Shown: positions 1 to 5,454 of the stretch, piece by piece
Position numbering within the stretch: position 1 is the stretch's first letter
How the letters are laid out: every line of letters begins with the position of its first letter
Assembly: GCA_002397345.1 (NCBI GenBank)
Contig: DHAH01000032.1
Location: 1-7,480, forward strand
DNA: 7,480 nucleotides
Direction of reading: 5' to 3'
Origin: Clostridiales bacterium UBA4959
Lineage (GTDB): Bacteria; Bacillota; Clostridia; Oscillospirales; CAG-272
The notes under the pieces: generated by a model
What the model saw: only the letters and a program-made list of their open reading frames with translations
What the model was told of the DNA's origin: nothing
Database searches by the model: none
Position numbers and translations under genes: made by a program

Positions 1-217
1 ACCGACGTACTCTGAACGAATAGCGGCGGCAGTCGGACATATGCGCCTGTGCTGCGCCGATAAAGGTGCGCAGGGAGTGCTGGAATGCCGCGGACGGTTG
101 GCGCATTACATCAAGGGTCTGCCCGGCGCGGCGGCGGCGCGCGACGCGATAAACCGCGCGGAGACGCAGGATGATCTGGAACGTATTTTGGAACAATTGA
201 CAATTGTTAATTGTTAA
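1..217 (+). CDS. dusB: tRNA-dihydrouridine synthase (DusB-like), C-terminal fragment
   Basis: This is the 3' end of a gene that begins before the window; the frame is read from base 2 and ends in TAA at 215-217, leaving 71 residues. The fragment contains RLCCADKG, then the segment LAHYIKGLPGAAAAR and an acidic helical tail (TQDDLERILEQL). Family knowledge: DusB-type enzymes end in this way, with an 'R..H..WY.KG.PGA...R' helix that contacts tRNA; they use FMN and NADPH to reduce specific uridines in the tRNA D-loop. The catalytic TIM-barrel and its Cys lie outside the window. The last five residues (TIVNC) are encoded by DNA that also forms a palindrome and the -35 box of the next gene's promoter, so this tail is probably not conserved. 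A different Dus paralogue is possible; the Dus family itself is a firm call. Confidence 0.8.
   Translation, partial: PTYSERIAAAVGHMRLCCADKGAQGVLECRGRLAHYIKGLPGAAAARDAINRAETQDDLERILEQLTIVNC
192..215. repeat. 24-bp near-perfect palindrome at the dusB/sigma junction
   Basis: The arms AACAATT (192-198) and AATTGTT (209-215) are exact inverted repeats, and the centre holds a second perfect palindrome, ACAATTGT (200-207). Only the pair 199/208 (G/T) breaks the symmetry, and it could wobble in RNA. The element overlaps the dusB stop codon and the -35 box of the sigma-factor promoter. It could be an operator or a weak AT-only hairpin; it lacks the GC stem and U tract of a normal terminator. Confidence 0.55.
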
Positions 218-224
218 TTATTAT
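197..224 (+). promoter_or_regulatory. promoter of the ECF sigma factor gene
   Basis: TTGACA (197-202) is followed after 16 bp by TATTAT (219-224), a good housekeeping-type promoter. Predicted transcription start is near 231, giving a leader of about 34 nt before the start codon at 265. The -35 box sits inside the last codons of dusB and inside the 192-215 palindrome. This suggests the sigma factor can be transcribed independently of dusB. Confidence 0.6.
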
Positions 225-264
225 TAGAATTGTAAATGATAAATTTTGAAACGGAGGTGGGGGC

Positions 265-882
265 ATGATACATACCGAAGATAACATCGACGTCGAGCAT
301 AATGATGATGATGACAGGCTTGTCAAACTGGCGTCGGACGGCGATCAGGACGCATTCGCGGAGCTGGTCACGCGTTATCAAAGCATGGTCTATAACCTCG
401 CGTTTCATTCGCTGCGCATCGCCGACGACGCTTCAAGCGTTTCTCAGGATGTTTTCCTGAAGGCTTACCGCGCGCTGCGGAATTTCCGCGGAGAATGTAA
501 ATTCTCGACATGGATCTATCGCATCGCGCAAAACACAATACGCGACTACATACGCTCCCGCTCGCGCCGTATTATGCCCGTTTCACTGTCCGAATACGAT
601 GGGGATAGCAGCGAAGTGCGCCAGCTTGACATACCTGACACCGATCCGTCTGTTAATCCGATTATGGTATATGAACGTAAAACGCGTGACGAGGAGGTGC
701 GGCTTGCGATTGCGTCGCTGTCGGAAACCCATCGTGAAATTGTGATTTTACGCGACATTGAAGGATGCTCTTATGAAGAAATCACCGAGCGGCTGGGGCT
801 TGAGCTGGGTACCGTCAAAAGCAGGCTCAACCGGGCGCGCGCCGCGGTTAAAGATTATCTGTGCAAACGGAACATTTTGTGA
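265..882 (+). CDS. ECF-type RNA polymerase sigma factor (sigma-70 family)
   Basis: The product is 205 residues, typical for an ECF sigma factor. An acidic N-terminal leader (about 1-17) precedes region 2 (about 19-97), where the DDASSVSQDVFLKAYRAL stretch (54-71) is the core-binding region 2.2 and FSTWIYRIAQN (80-90) is region 2.3/2.4, used for -10 recognition and melting. A linker (about 98-140) leads to region 4 (about 141-199), with LSETHREIVILRDIEG and the helix-turn-helix SYEEITERLGLELGTVKSRL (169-188) that binds the -35 element. It directs core RNA polymerase to a small regulon. GGAGGT (253-258) lies 6 bp before the ATG, so the start is secure. The next gene encodes its likely anti-sigma factor. 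No ECF-style autoregulatory promoter (GGAAC with CGTC at usual spacing) is seen; a housekeeping-type promoter lies upstream. The regulon and subgroup cannot be told from this window. Confidence 0.95.
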   Translation: MIHTEDNIDVEHNDDDDRLVKLASDGDQDAFAELVTRYQSMVYNLAFHSLRIADDASSVSQDVFLKAYRALRNFRGECKFSTWIYRIAQNTIRDYIRSRSRRIMPVSLSEYDGDSSEVRQLDIPDTDPSVNPIMVYERKTRDEEVRLAIASLSETHREIVILRDIEGCSYEEITERLGLELGTVKSRLNRARAAVKDYLCKRNIL

Positions 883-935
883 CATCGCGCGTCATAAACA
901 ATAGAAAATTATTTTAATACAGGTTAGGTTTATTT

Positions 936-1865
936 ATGGCTGTGTCGGGATGCCGAAAGATCGGAGAACTGCTCTTCGACTATATCGAGGGAAATCTTGA
1001 CAATAGAATAAAGGCGTCTGTCGAGGAGCATCTCGCGCAGTGCGAGGCTTGCCGCGCGGAAGCAGAGCGCTGCCGTGCCACGCTCGATTGTCTTGCGCAC
1101 GCAAAAGCAGAGCCGCCGAGCGAACTGGTAAGCTCCGTAATGGCGAAGATTGCGGCAGAGCGCGTTGACACGGACGGGCGGAGCGGTAAACAGAGTTATC
1201 GGCGTTCCGTGGCAGGCGGATTCCGCTTCCGGTACGGGACCGTCGCGGCGGCGCTGGTTGTAGCAACCGCGCTTTTAGTCGGCTGGCGTGTTATTCCGGC
1301 ATTTTTAAATGCGGGAAGCGGCAGAGCGGATACCGTACAATATAAAGGTCTTGTAATTGATCAAAGCGCAAACGATACGGCGGGCGGCGATACCGGAACG
1401 ATAACAGACGCGGCGGATTCGATGTCAAATCACGGTGTGCCAGAGGGCGCGGGGCTGCAGATGTTCGTTACGCCCTCCCAACAAAGAGCGTTTGACAGCG
1501 AAACCTCTGAAATCGATAAAAGCGCGCCCGAAACCGCGGGTGATAATTTAGCACCGTGTCCCGGGCTATATATGCCAAGAAATAGCGAAAACTCCTCGCC
1601 CGATGATATTATCGCGTTGTATGCCCCGGAATTCGCCGGAAAAGCGACAGGGGTTGTGGTTTTCCATACCACCGAGCCGATTCGCGAACGCCCGTTTGCC
1701 TCCGCGCGTGTAGAGGGTGAAGGATACGCCGCTTTTCTGATTAATGACAGTGAAGTGGTGATATCGAAAGCGGAATCGCTGGCAGCGGCGCTCGGCGGCG
1801 AGATAGAAGGCAGCCGCACCGGTGTCGGTATCGTATGGATAGAGCTATATAAAGATCCAGACTGA
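936..1865 (+). CDS. membrane-anchored zinc-finger anti-sigma factor
   Basis: The product is 309 residues. The N-terminus is a zf-HC2/ZAS domain (about 1-75): Cys6, then HLAQCEAC giving His32, Cys36 and Cys39, the usual C...HxxxCxxC zinc set. Extra Cys46, Cys52 and His55 follow. A single hydrophobic helix (about 101-124, TVAAALVVATALLVGW) should cross the membrane. The rest (about 125-309) is predicted extracytoplasmic: a Ser/Thr/Asp-rich linker, then a more compact region (about 225-309) that I do not recognise. Family knowledge: such proteins hold the cognate ECF sigma factor inactive at the membrane and release it after an envelope signal. It follows the sigma gene by 53 bp with no terminator between them, so co-transcription is likely. 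The ATG at 936 has only a weak Shine-Dalgarno (TTAGG, 924-928). The pairing with the sigma factor is inferred from domain and position; the signal is unknown. Confidence 0.85.
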   Translation: MAVSGCRKIGELLFDYIEGNLDNRIKASVEEHLAQCEACRAEAERCRATLDCLAHAKAEPPSELVSSVMAKIAAERVDTDGRSGKQSYRRSVAGGFRFRYGTVAAALVVATALLVGWRVIPAFLNAGSGRADTVQYKGLVIDQSANDTAGGDTGTITDAADSMSNHGVPEGAGLQMFVTPSQQRAFDSETSEIDKSAPETAGDNLAPCPGLYMPRNSENSSPDDIIALYAPEFAGKATGVVVFHTTEPIRERPFASARVEGEGYAAFLINDSEVVISKAESLAAALGGEIEGSRTGVGIVWIELYKDPD

Positions 1866-1867
1866 AT

Positions 1868-1904
1868 AAAACTCCATTCGGGCGAAAGCCGAATGGAGTT
1901 TTTG
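1868..1904 (+). terminator. Rho-independent terminator of the sigma/anti-sigma operon
   Basis: A perfect 14-bp stem pairs AAAACTCCATTCGG (1868-1881) with CCGAATGGAGTTTT (1889-1902); the loop is GCGAAAG, and the T tract runs through 1899-1903. It begins 2 bp after the anti-sigma stop codon. The A-rich 5' side could also terminate transcription from the right on the other strand. Confidence 0.9.
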
Positions 1905-1983
1905 CATTATATTTTAAATGCGAATCAGTTAAAATATTTAAAATACCTTCTAATACTTAAACTCGATTTTAAACTCGGTAAAT

Positions 1984-2029
1984 ATCCGCGCCAAAAGCTT
2001 GAATTTATGGGCTTTAACGCGGATTTTTT
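1984..2029 (+). terminator. second terminator-like hairpin in the intergenic gap
   Basis: ATCCGCG (1984-1990) pairs with CGCGGAT (2018-2024). Inside it, AAAGC and GCTTT extend the stem past a small internal loop, and six Ts (2024-2029) follow. It lies about 80 bp after the operon terminator and upstream of the next promoter, with no gene between. It may be a back-up terminator or the 3' end of a small RNA. The DNA from 1905 to 1983 is AT-rich and carries only a short direct repeat, TTAAACTCG, at 1957-1965 and 1969-1977; no clear promoter is seen there. Confidence 0.6.
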
Positions 2030-2059
2030 CATTAGTTATCGAATATTAGTATGATATGC

Positions 2060-2088
2060 TTGTTTTAGCGGTTCGAAAGTGGTATAAT
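2060..2088 (+). promoter_or_regulatory. promoter of the NYN-LOTUS gene (extended -10)
   Basis: TTGTTT (2060-2065) is separated by 17 bp from a consensus TATAAT (2083-2088), which is preceded by an extended -10 TG (2080-2081). Predicted transcription start is near 2094, giving a leader of about 125 nt before the start codon at 2221. That leader contains the hairpin at 2159-2189. Confidence 0.65.
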
Positions 2089-2158
2089 ATAATAAAATAT
2101 TGATCGCCGGATAGGGAATTACAGGTTTGAAAATCATTAATAATAAAAATCAAAACGT

Positions 2159-2193
2159 AAAACGCGTAATAAAAGAATACGCGGTTTTTATTT
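2159..2193 (+). terminator. terminator-like hairpin in the leader of the NYN-LOTUS gene
   Basis: CGCGTA (2163-2168) pairs with TACGCG (2178-2183), and flanking AAAA (2159-2162) can extend the pairing with TTTT past a single bulged G (2184). A T-rich tract (2185-2193) follows. It lies downstream of the promoter and just before the ribosome-binding site, so it could act as an attenuator or control translation. I recognise no known riboswitch in the preceding leader. Confidence 0.5.
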
Positions 2194-2220
2194 ATGCAGC
2201 GAAGGAGCGTGGTTATACTA

Positions 2221-3084
2221 ATGGATTTTGAAAAACGATTTGCCATACTCATAGACGCGGACAACATCTCCGCCGATTATATTAAATTTATACTCGACGA
2301 AATATCTAACAAAGGAGTTGCCACCTATAAACGCATCTACGGCGACTGGACGAAGCCGAATCTGATCAAATGGAAGGAAATACTGCTTGATTATTCTATC
2401 ACGCCGATGCAGCAATACGGTTATACCACCGGCAAGAATTCTACCGACTCGGCGATGATAATCGACGCGATGGATATACTGTATTCGGGCAAAGTCGACG
2501 GTTTTTGTCTTGCGACCTCTGACAGCGACTTTACAAAGCTGGCAAGCCGCCTGCGTGAAGCGGGCATGACAGTGATAGGCATGGGTGAGGCAAAGACGCC
2601 GCGTCCTTTCATCTCGGCATGCGATGAGTTTAAATTTATCGACAAGCTGGCAGCGGGTTCGCGCACCGACGAAGCGGCTAAAAAAACACAGCCTGCTGAC
2701 CAGGCAGGCGCGAAAAAGTCTGTTCCGGTTAAAACGCATGAATCGGCGAAGCCCGCGCACAACGGTAAAAAACAGACAGAGGAAATCCCTGTTGTCGTCA
2801 AAAAACCGACCGAGGAAACTTCGCAGACCGATCTGCCGCAGATTAAAACAGCGATTATTGAGCTGTTCTCCGACAACTCCGACGACGAGGGTTGGCTGCG
2901 GGTCAGCGACATCGGCACAATGCTGCAAAAACGTTATGCCGACTTTGATACGCGCAACTTCGGACATAAAAAGATGGTGCCGTTTTTAGAATCGATGCAG
3001 ATGTTCGATCTGCGGAAGGTTACAGCCCCCGCCAATACAAAAAACCCCAATGGTCAGGACGCGTTTATTAAATTAAAGAATTGA
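2221..3084 (+). CDS. NYN domain (PIN-like, LabA/DUF88 family) protein with C-terminal OST-HTH/LOTUS domain
   Basis: The product is 287 residues from ATG 2221. An in-frame ATG at 2194 is less likely because the Shine-Dalgarno GAAGGAG (2200-2206) lies downstream of it. The N-terminal NYN domain (about 6-150) has the acidic residues of PIN-like nucleases: FAILIDADN (Asp12, Asp14), NSTDSAMIIDAMD (Asp76, Asp82) and ATSDSDF (Asp101, Asp103). A Lys/Thr/Pro-rich linker (about 155-204) is probably disordered. The C-terminal OST-HTH/LOTUS domain (about 205-287) carries GWLRVSDIGTMLQKRY and the conserved RNFGHKKMVPFLE-type segment. Family knowledge: NYN domains are metal-dependent RNases and LOTUS domains bind RNA (G-rich or quadruplex RNA in several cases); together they resemble bacterial relatives of MARF1. 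Likely cytoplasmic. It stands alone with its own promoter and terminator. RNase activity is inferred from the family, and the target RNA is unknown. Confidence 0.9.
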   Translation: MDFEKRFAILIDADNISADYIKFILDEISNKGVATYKRIYGDWTKPNLIKWKEILLDYSITPMQQYGYTTGKNSTDSAMIIDAMDILYSGKVDGFCLATSDSDFTKLASRLREAGMTVIGMGEAKTPRPFISACDEFKFIDKLAAGSRTDEAAKKTQPADQAGAKKSVPVKTHESAKPAHNGKKQTEEIPVVVKKPTEETSQTDLPQIKTAIIELFSDNSDDEGWLRVSDIGTMLQKRYADFDTRNFGHKKMVPFLESMQMFDLRKVTAPANTKNPNGQDAFIKLKN

Positions 3085-3096
3085 CGGGATAGAATT

Positions 3097-3129
3097 GCAG
3101 GGAGCGATAAGACCGCTCCCTGCGTTTTT
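3097..3129 (+). terminator. Rho-independent terminator after the NYN-LOTUS gene
   Basis: A perfect 10-bp stem pairs GCAGGGAGCG (3097-3106) with CGCTCCCTGC (3114-3123) around the loop ATAAGAC, then GTTTTT (3124-3129). It lies between two convergent genes. On the minus strand the tract after the stem is only AATTCT, so it is a poorer terminator for the gene coming from the right. Confidence 0.88.
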
Positions 3130-3142
3130 CTATTCCTTTGTC

Positions 3143-4246
3143 TTAACTATCAAACAGCGATGTTAATTCAAGCATTTTATCCATAAGCTGCTTTTTTAAT
3201 AATTTGTCTTCCTTGCGCAGCATGATAAATTTCGGGCTGTCCAGTGTGTATTCGACACGCAACACCGAGGACGTCGGAGACGATTCCCATATAACTCTGC
3301 GCCCGGGCGTATTCCAAAGCATATCGCAAAAGAAAAGTTCGACCGCGATCTCTGGATTATGCAGCGCCGCGTCATATATCGAGCCGGAGATATTTATACC
3401 GCCGGTATTTGCATGATCGTTACTCGCATTATTCGCGCCTGCCTTTATTTGGGGATAAGGCGCCGTGAATTCAAGCGTGAGTTTATGTTCTGTATAACCG
3501 TAATCCCAGACAAGTAAATGCCCGCCGCTTATTATAAGCGACGCATATACAAGCTGTGCGTAGAGAGAAGCAAGCTCAGTAACGGCTATTGTCAGCGCGT
3601 CGCCCGTTCTCACATTTCCGTGGTTTGATAATTCGAACCTGAATCCCCGCAGCCCAAGCTGGTGCGCGGTGTAATCGCCGAACATTTTTAAAAAATAAGC
3701 CAGATCGGTAGGCGATTCGCGGATTTCAGATGAACGTTCGGACGACGATACCTGCGAAATTGTATCATACGCGCTTTCGGGCGAACGCGAGAAGGGAAGA
3801 TTCTTTTCGTATTTACCCGGTTCCGTTTCGCACATGAACCGCAGCATAGCACACAATGTTCCCAGCCGTTCGGTGTAAAATGGGAGCAGCGCGCGCACCT
3901 GCTCGCCGCCGGTACGCAAAATACGGCGCGGAAACAACCATATTAAAGCGTTGTCACAGCAGCATACCTTTTCTTCAAACACAAGCGCACGCCATACATG
4001 GCGCACCGCATTCAACCCCGTACCCTCCGCGTATTCAATAACGGCATAACCCGGCAGCGTTTCTGCAAATGCCGCAGGATCACGATTATTATCAGATATA
4101 AATTTAAATATGTTGCCGTTGCGGCTCGGCTTTTTTATATGAACAGATAGGGCGGGATTTTTATATATCACAACGCCGCCATGATCGGTGATAATTAATG
4201 GCGTACGTAATCTGTCAAAGCACCTAAAGTCAGTCCCGCTGATCAT
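3143..4246 (-). CDS. PAS-like / degenerate histidine-kinase-like protein of unknown function
   Basis: The product is 367 residues. The N-terminus (about 10-105) looks like a PAS domain: LRTPLIITDHGGVVIYKNPAL (12-33) matches the usual PAS opening, and a Cys-Cys-Cys triplet sits at 95-97. Residues about 115-140 (YTERLGTLCAMLRF) lie where a kinase dimerisation helix would be, but no phospho-accepting His is evident. Residues about 178-345 follow the order of a HATPase_c domain (TDLAYFL...; DALTIAVTELASLYAQL; AVELFF...GRRVIWESS...VLRVEYTL) but lack a convincing N-box Asn and glycine-rich ATP lid. The end (343-367) is a charged helix. I infer a decayed sensor kinase, perhaps a scaffold or ligand sensor; this is read by eye. 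It starts 5 bp after the GDSL gene's stop with no good Shine-Dalgarno, so translation is probably coupled. No transmembrane segment is seen, so it should be cytoplasmic. Confidence 0.6.
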   Translation of the reverse strand: MISGTDFRCFDRLRTPLIITDHGGVVIYKNPALSVHIKKPSRNGNIFKFISDNNRDPAAFAETLPGYAVIEYAEGTGLNAVRHVWRALVFEEKVCCCDNALIWLFPRRILRTGGEQVRALLPFYTERLGTLCAMLRFMCETEPGKYEKNLPFSRSPESAYDTISQVSSSERSSEIRESPTDLAYFLKMFGDYTAHQLGLRGFRFELSNHGNVRTGDALTIAVTELASLYAQLVYASLIISGGHLLVWDYGYTEHKLTLEFTAPYPQIKAGANNASNDHANTGGINISGSIYDAALHNPEIAVELFFCDMLWNTPGRRVIWESSPTSSVLRVEYTLDSPKFIMLRKEDKLLKKQLMDKMLELTSLFDS

Positions 4247-4251
4247 CTTAA

Positions 4252-4887
4252 TTATAAAATGCCAAGTTTGCCGAAAGCCGCAAGATATGCTTCCGCGATA
4301 AAACGTGCGCCGTCGGCGCTGGGATGCACGCCGTCACCCGCCCATTTAGAGGGCGAATTACCTATCGAGGCGGCAGCGAATAGCCCGTCGAGCGGGACAA
4401 ATATATCTGCGAATTCGCGCGCGAGCGAACGTGTCACTTGAATTTTGCGGTCCAAATCGGCGCGGAACTCGGCGGGATGTACCGATCCGGTAGGTGAAAA
4501 AAGTAAAAATTGTTCGAGCATAATAATCTTTGCGGAGGTTTTTTCTTTAAGCTGTGTCAATATCTGACGATAACACGATTCAAAATATTCTTCTGTCATC
4601 CAATCGCCGGAAGCGTCGCGGTGCCATGTGTCGTTGACGCCGATTAGAATAGAAATCACATCCGGCTTAAGCGAAATGGTATCGTTTTCCCAGCGCGCGA
4701 GCAGCGATTCGGCGCGGTCGCCGGATATTCCCGTATTCATAATATCAAATTGTACATGCGGATAGGCGGAACGCAGCAATTCTGCCGCGTATTTGGGATA
4801 GCCCTGACCAAGCTCGCGGATATTCGAGCGGTCACGTCCGGCATCGGTGATACTGTCGCCTTGAAATAATACTTTTATCGTTTTCAT
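4252..4887 (-). CDS. GDSL/SGNH-family hydrolase (esterase/lipase-like)
   Basis: The product is 211 residues from the ATG at 4887. GGGAG on the minus strand (within 4897-4902) lies about 9 bp ahead; the in-frame TTG at 4896 would touch the Shine-Dalgarno and is rejected. All SGNH blocks are present: block I VLFQGDSITDAG with the nucleophile Ser12; block II NTGISGDRAESL with oxyanion Gly56; block III IGVNDTW with Asn85; block V DGVHPSADG with Asp185 and His188 completing the catalytic triad. Length and motifs fit small single-domain SGNH hydrolases, which remove acyl or acetyl groups from carbohydrates or lipids. There is no signal peptide, so it probably acts inside the cell, for example on imported acetylated oligosaccharides; the substrate is a guess. 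First gene of a minus-strand pair with the PAS-like protein. Confidence 0.93.
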   Translation of the reverse strand: MKTIKVLFQGDSITDAGRDRSNIRELGQGYPKYAAELLRSAYPHVQFDIMNTGISGDRAESLLARWENDTISLKPDVISILIGVNDTWHRDASGDWMTEEYFESCYRQILTQLKEKTSAKIIMLEQFLLFSPTGSVHPAEFRADLDRKIQVTRSLAREFADIFVPLDGLFAAASIGNSPSKWAGDGVHPSADGARFIAEAYLAAFGKLGIL

Positions 4888-4914
4888 GAATAACAATCTC
4901 CCAATTTTTTATCA

Positions 4915-4943
4915 ATTATAATCCAATTAAAGCGAATTGTCAA
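4915..4943 (-). promoter_or_regulatory. promoter of the GDSL-PAS operon
   Basis: On the minus strand TTGACA (4943-4938) and TATAAT (4920-4915) are both exact consensus boxes separated by 17 bp. Predicted start is near 4908, giving a leader of about 20 nt before the ATG at 4887. It reads away from the T-box promoter. Confidence 0.8.
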
Positions 4944-4975
4944 TAGCGGAAATAGCATATTATGTTATAATGCAC

Positions 4976-4990
4976 ATTAATTCGATTAAT
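4976..4990. repeat. inverted repeat between divergent promoters (operator-like)
   Basis: ATTAAT (4976-4981), spacer TCG, ATTAAT (4985-4990) form a 6-3-6 palindrome in the AT-rich DNA between the GDSL promoter and the T-box promoter. XRE-type regulators bind such short palindromes, and the downstream protein has an XRE domain, so this is a candidate operator. In AT-rich DNA such a repeat can also arise by chance. The rest of 4944-5041 holds a possible extra plus-strand extended -10 (TGTTATAAT, 4963-4971) and nothing else I can name. Confidence 0.35.
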
Positions 4991-5041
4991 ATTGCAACAA
5001 TAAATGTAAATACTCACGGTAATATTTTTTAATTCTTTATA

Positions 5042-5070
5042 TTGACAATTTGTTGGAATTGTGATATTAT
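5042..5070 (+). promoter_or_regulatory. promoter of the T-box / XRE-cupin-acyl-CoA ligase unit
   Basis: TTGACA (5042-5047) is followed after 17 bp by TATTAT (5065-5070), with an extended -10 TG at 5062-5063. Predicted start is near 5077, just before the T-box leader. The spacer contains an inverted repeat, ACAATT (5045-5050) and AATTGT (5057-5062) around TGTTGG, placed where a repressor would block polymerase. Confidence 0.75.
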
Positions 5071-5076
5071 AATATA

Positions 5077-5386
5077 AATCATACAAACGCAATGACGGAG
5101 ACGGCGTTTAGATACGCGTCAGCAGAGAGTCCCGGGTCGGTGAAACGGGACGACGTAATCTAAAAAGCAGATCACTCCCGATGTGGCATAACCGAACCGC
5201 GGTATGCGGACAAGTTGTGACGTTTATAATAACGCTGTATAACTGTAGGCTGTATAGTTATACAGCGGTGCGCCGCGTTAAGGTGCAGAGATTGATGGAT
5301 CTCTTTTAAGAGGACGCCTGATGGCGTCAATTTGGGTGGTAACGCGGGAATATAACTCTCGTCCCAATAGGGGCGGGAGTTTTTTT
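5077..5386 (+). promoter_or_regulatory. T-box riboswitch (tRNA-sensing transcription attenuator), possibly isoleucine-specific
   Basis: The leader has all main T-box parts. Stem I: GGAG (5097-5100) with CTCC (5175-5178), and TTTAGAT (5107-5113) with ATCTAAA (5158-5164). Its distal part has the AG-bulge motif AGAGAG (5124-5129) and a GTCCCG/CGGGAC hairpin (5129-5134, 5146-5151) whose loop holds GGTGAAA. Stem II region: a perfect 12-bp hairpin, 5233-5244 with 5256-5267, inside TAACGC/GCGTTA (5230-5235, 5275-5280). A short hairpin AGAGAT/ATCTCT (5287-5292, 5299-5304) precedes Stem III, GACGCC/GGCGTC (5313-5318, 5323-5328). The antiterminator T-box sequence TTTGGGTGGTAACGCGGG (5331-5348) follows, with TTGGG able to pair with CCCAA (5363-5367). 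Uncharged tRNA binding to TGGT (5337-5340) favours antitermination. In the specifier loop (5165-5174) the best codon is ATC (5171-5173, Ile), followed by A. The bulge implies a tRNA discriminator base A, which fits Ile and disfavours the alternatives GAT (Asp) and TCA (Ser). Codon choice is tentative; the T-box call is firm. Confidence 0.95.
5355..5386 (+). terminator. T-box intrinsic terminator
   Basis: An 11-bp stem pairs ACTCTCGTCCC (5355-5365) with GGGGCGGGAGT (5370-5380), with two G-T wobbles and the loop AATA, followed by seven Ts (5380-5386). Its 5' arm contains the CCC that the antiterminator competes for, so the two structures exclude each other. Confidence 0.93.
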
Positions 5387-5454
5387 ATTGGATAAATTCA
5401 CACAATTTTACATAAAATCATTTTATAATAATTTCGGGAGGAAATTAACATATC

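Noticed and set aside
190..230. GGAAC at 190-194 as the -35 of an ECF autoregulated promoter
   Set aside because: No CGTC-like -10 element lies at the expected distance, and a TTGACA-16-TATTAT promoter explains the region better.
883..935. Small hairpin TGAC...GTCA between the sigma and anti-sigma genes as a terminator
   Set aside because: The stem is only about 4 bp and no T tract follows; co-transcription of the two genes is more likely.
2194..2220. Upstream ATG giving a nine-residue longer NYN-LOTUS protein
   Set aside because: The only good ribosome-binding site (2200-2206) lies after this ATG, and the region before it is the T tract of a hairpin; ATG 2221 matches the usual family N-terminus.
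2218..2967. Long (249-codon) open frame on the minus strand opposite the NYN-LOTUS gene
   Set aside because: It is the shadow of a well-supported coding gene: its product is Arg/Cys/Phe-rich with no recognisable domain, and no Shine-Dalgarno or promoter serves it.
4888..4896. TTG start at 4896 for the GDSL hydrolase
   Set aside because: It would sit directly against the Shine-Dalgarno; the ATG at 4887 has normal spacing and gives the usual SGNH N-terminus.
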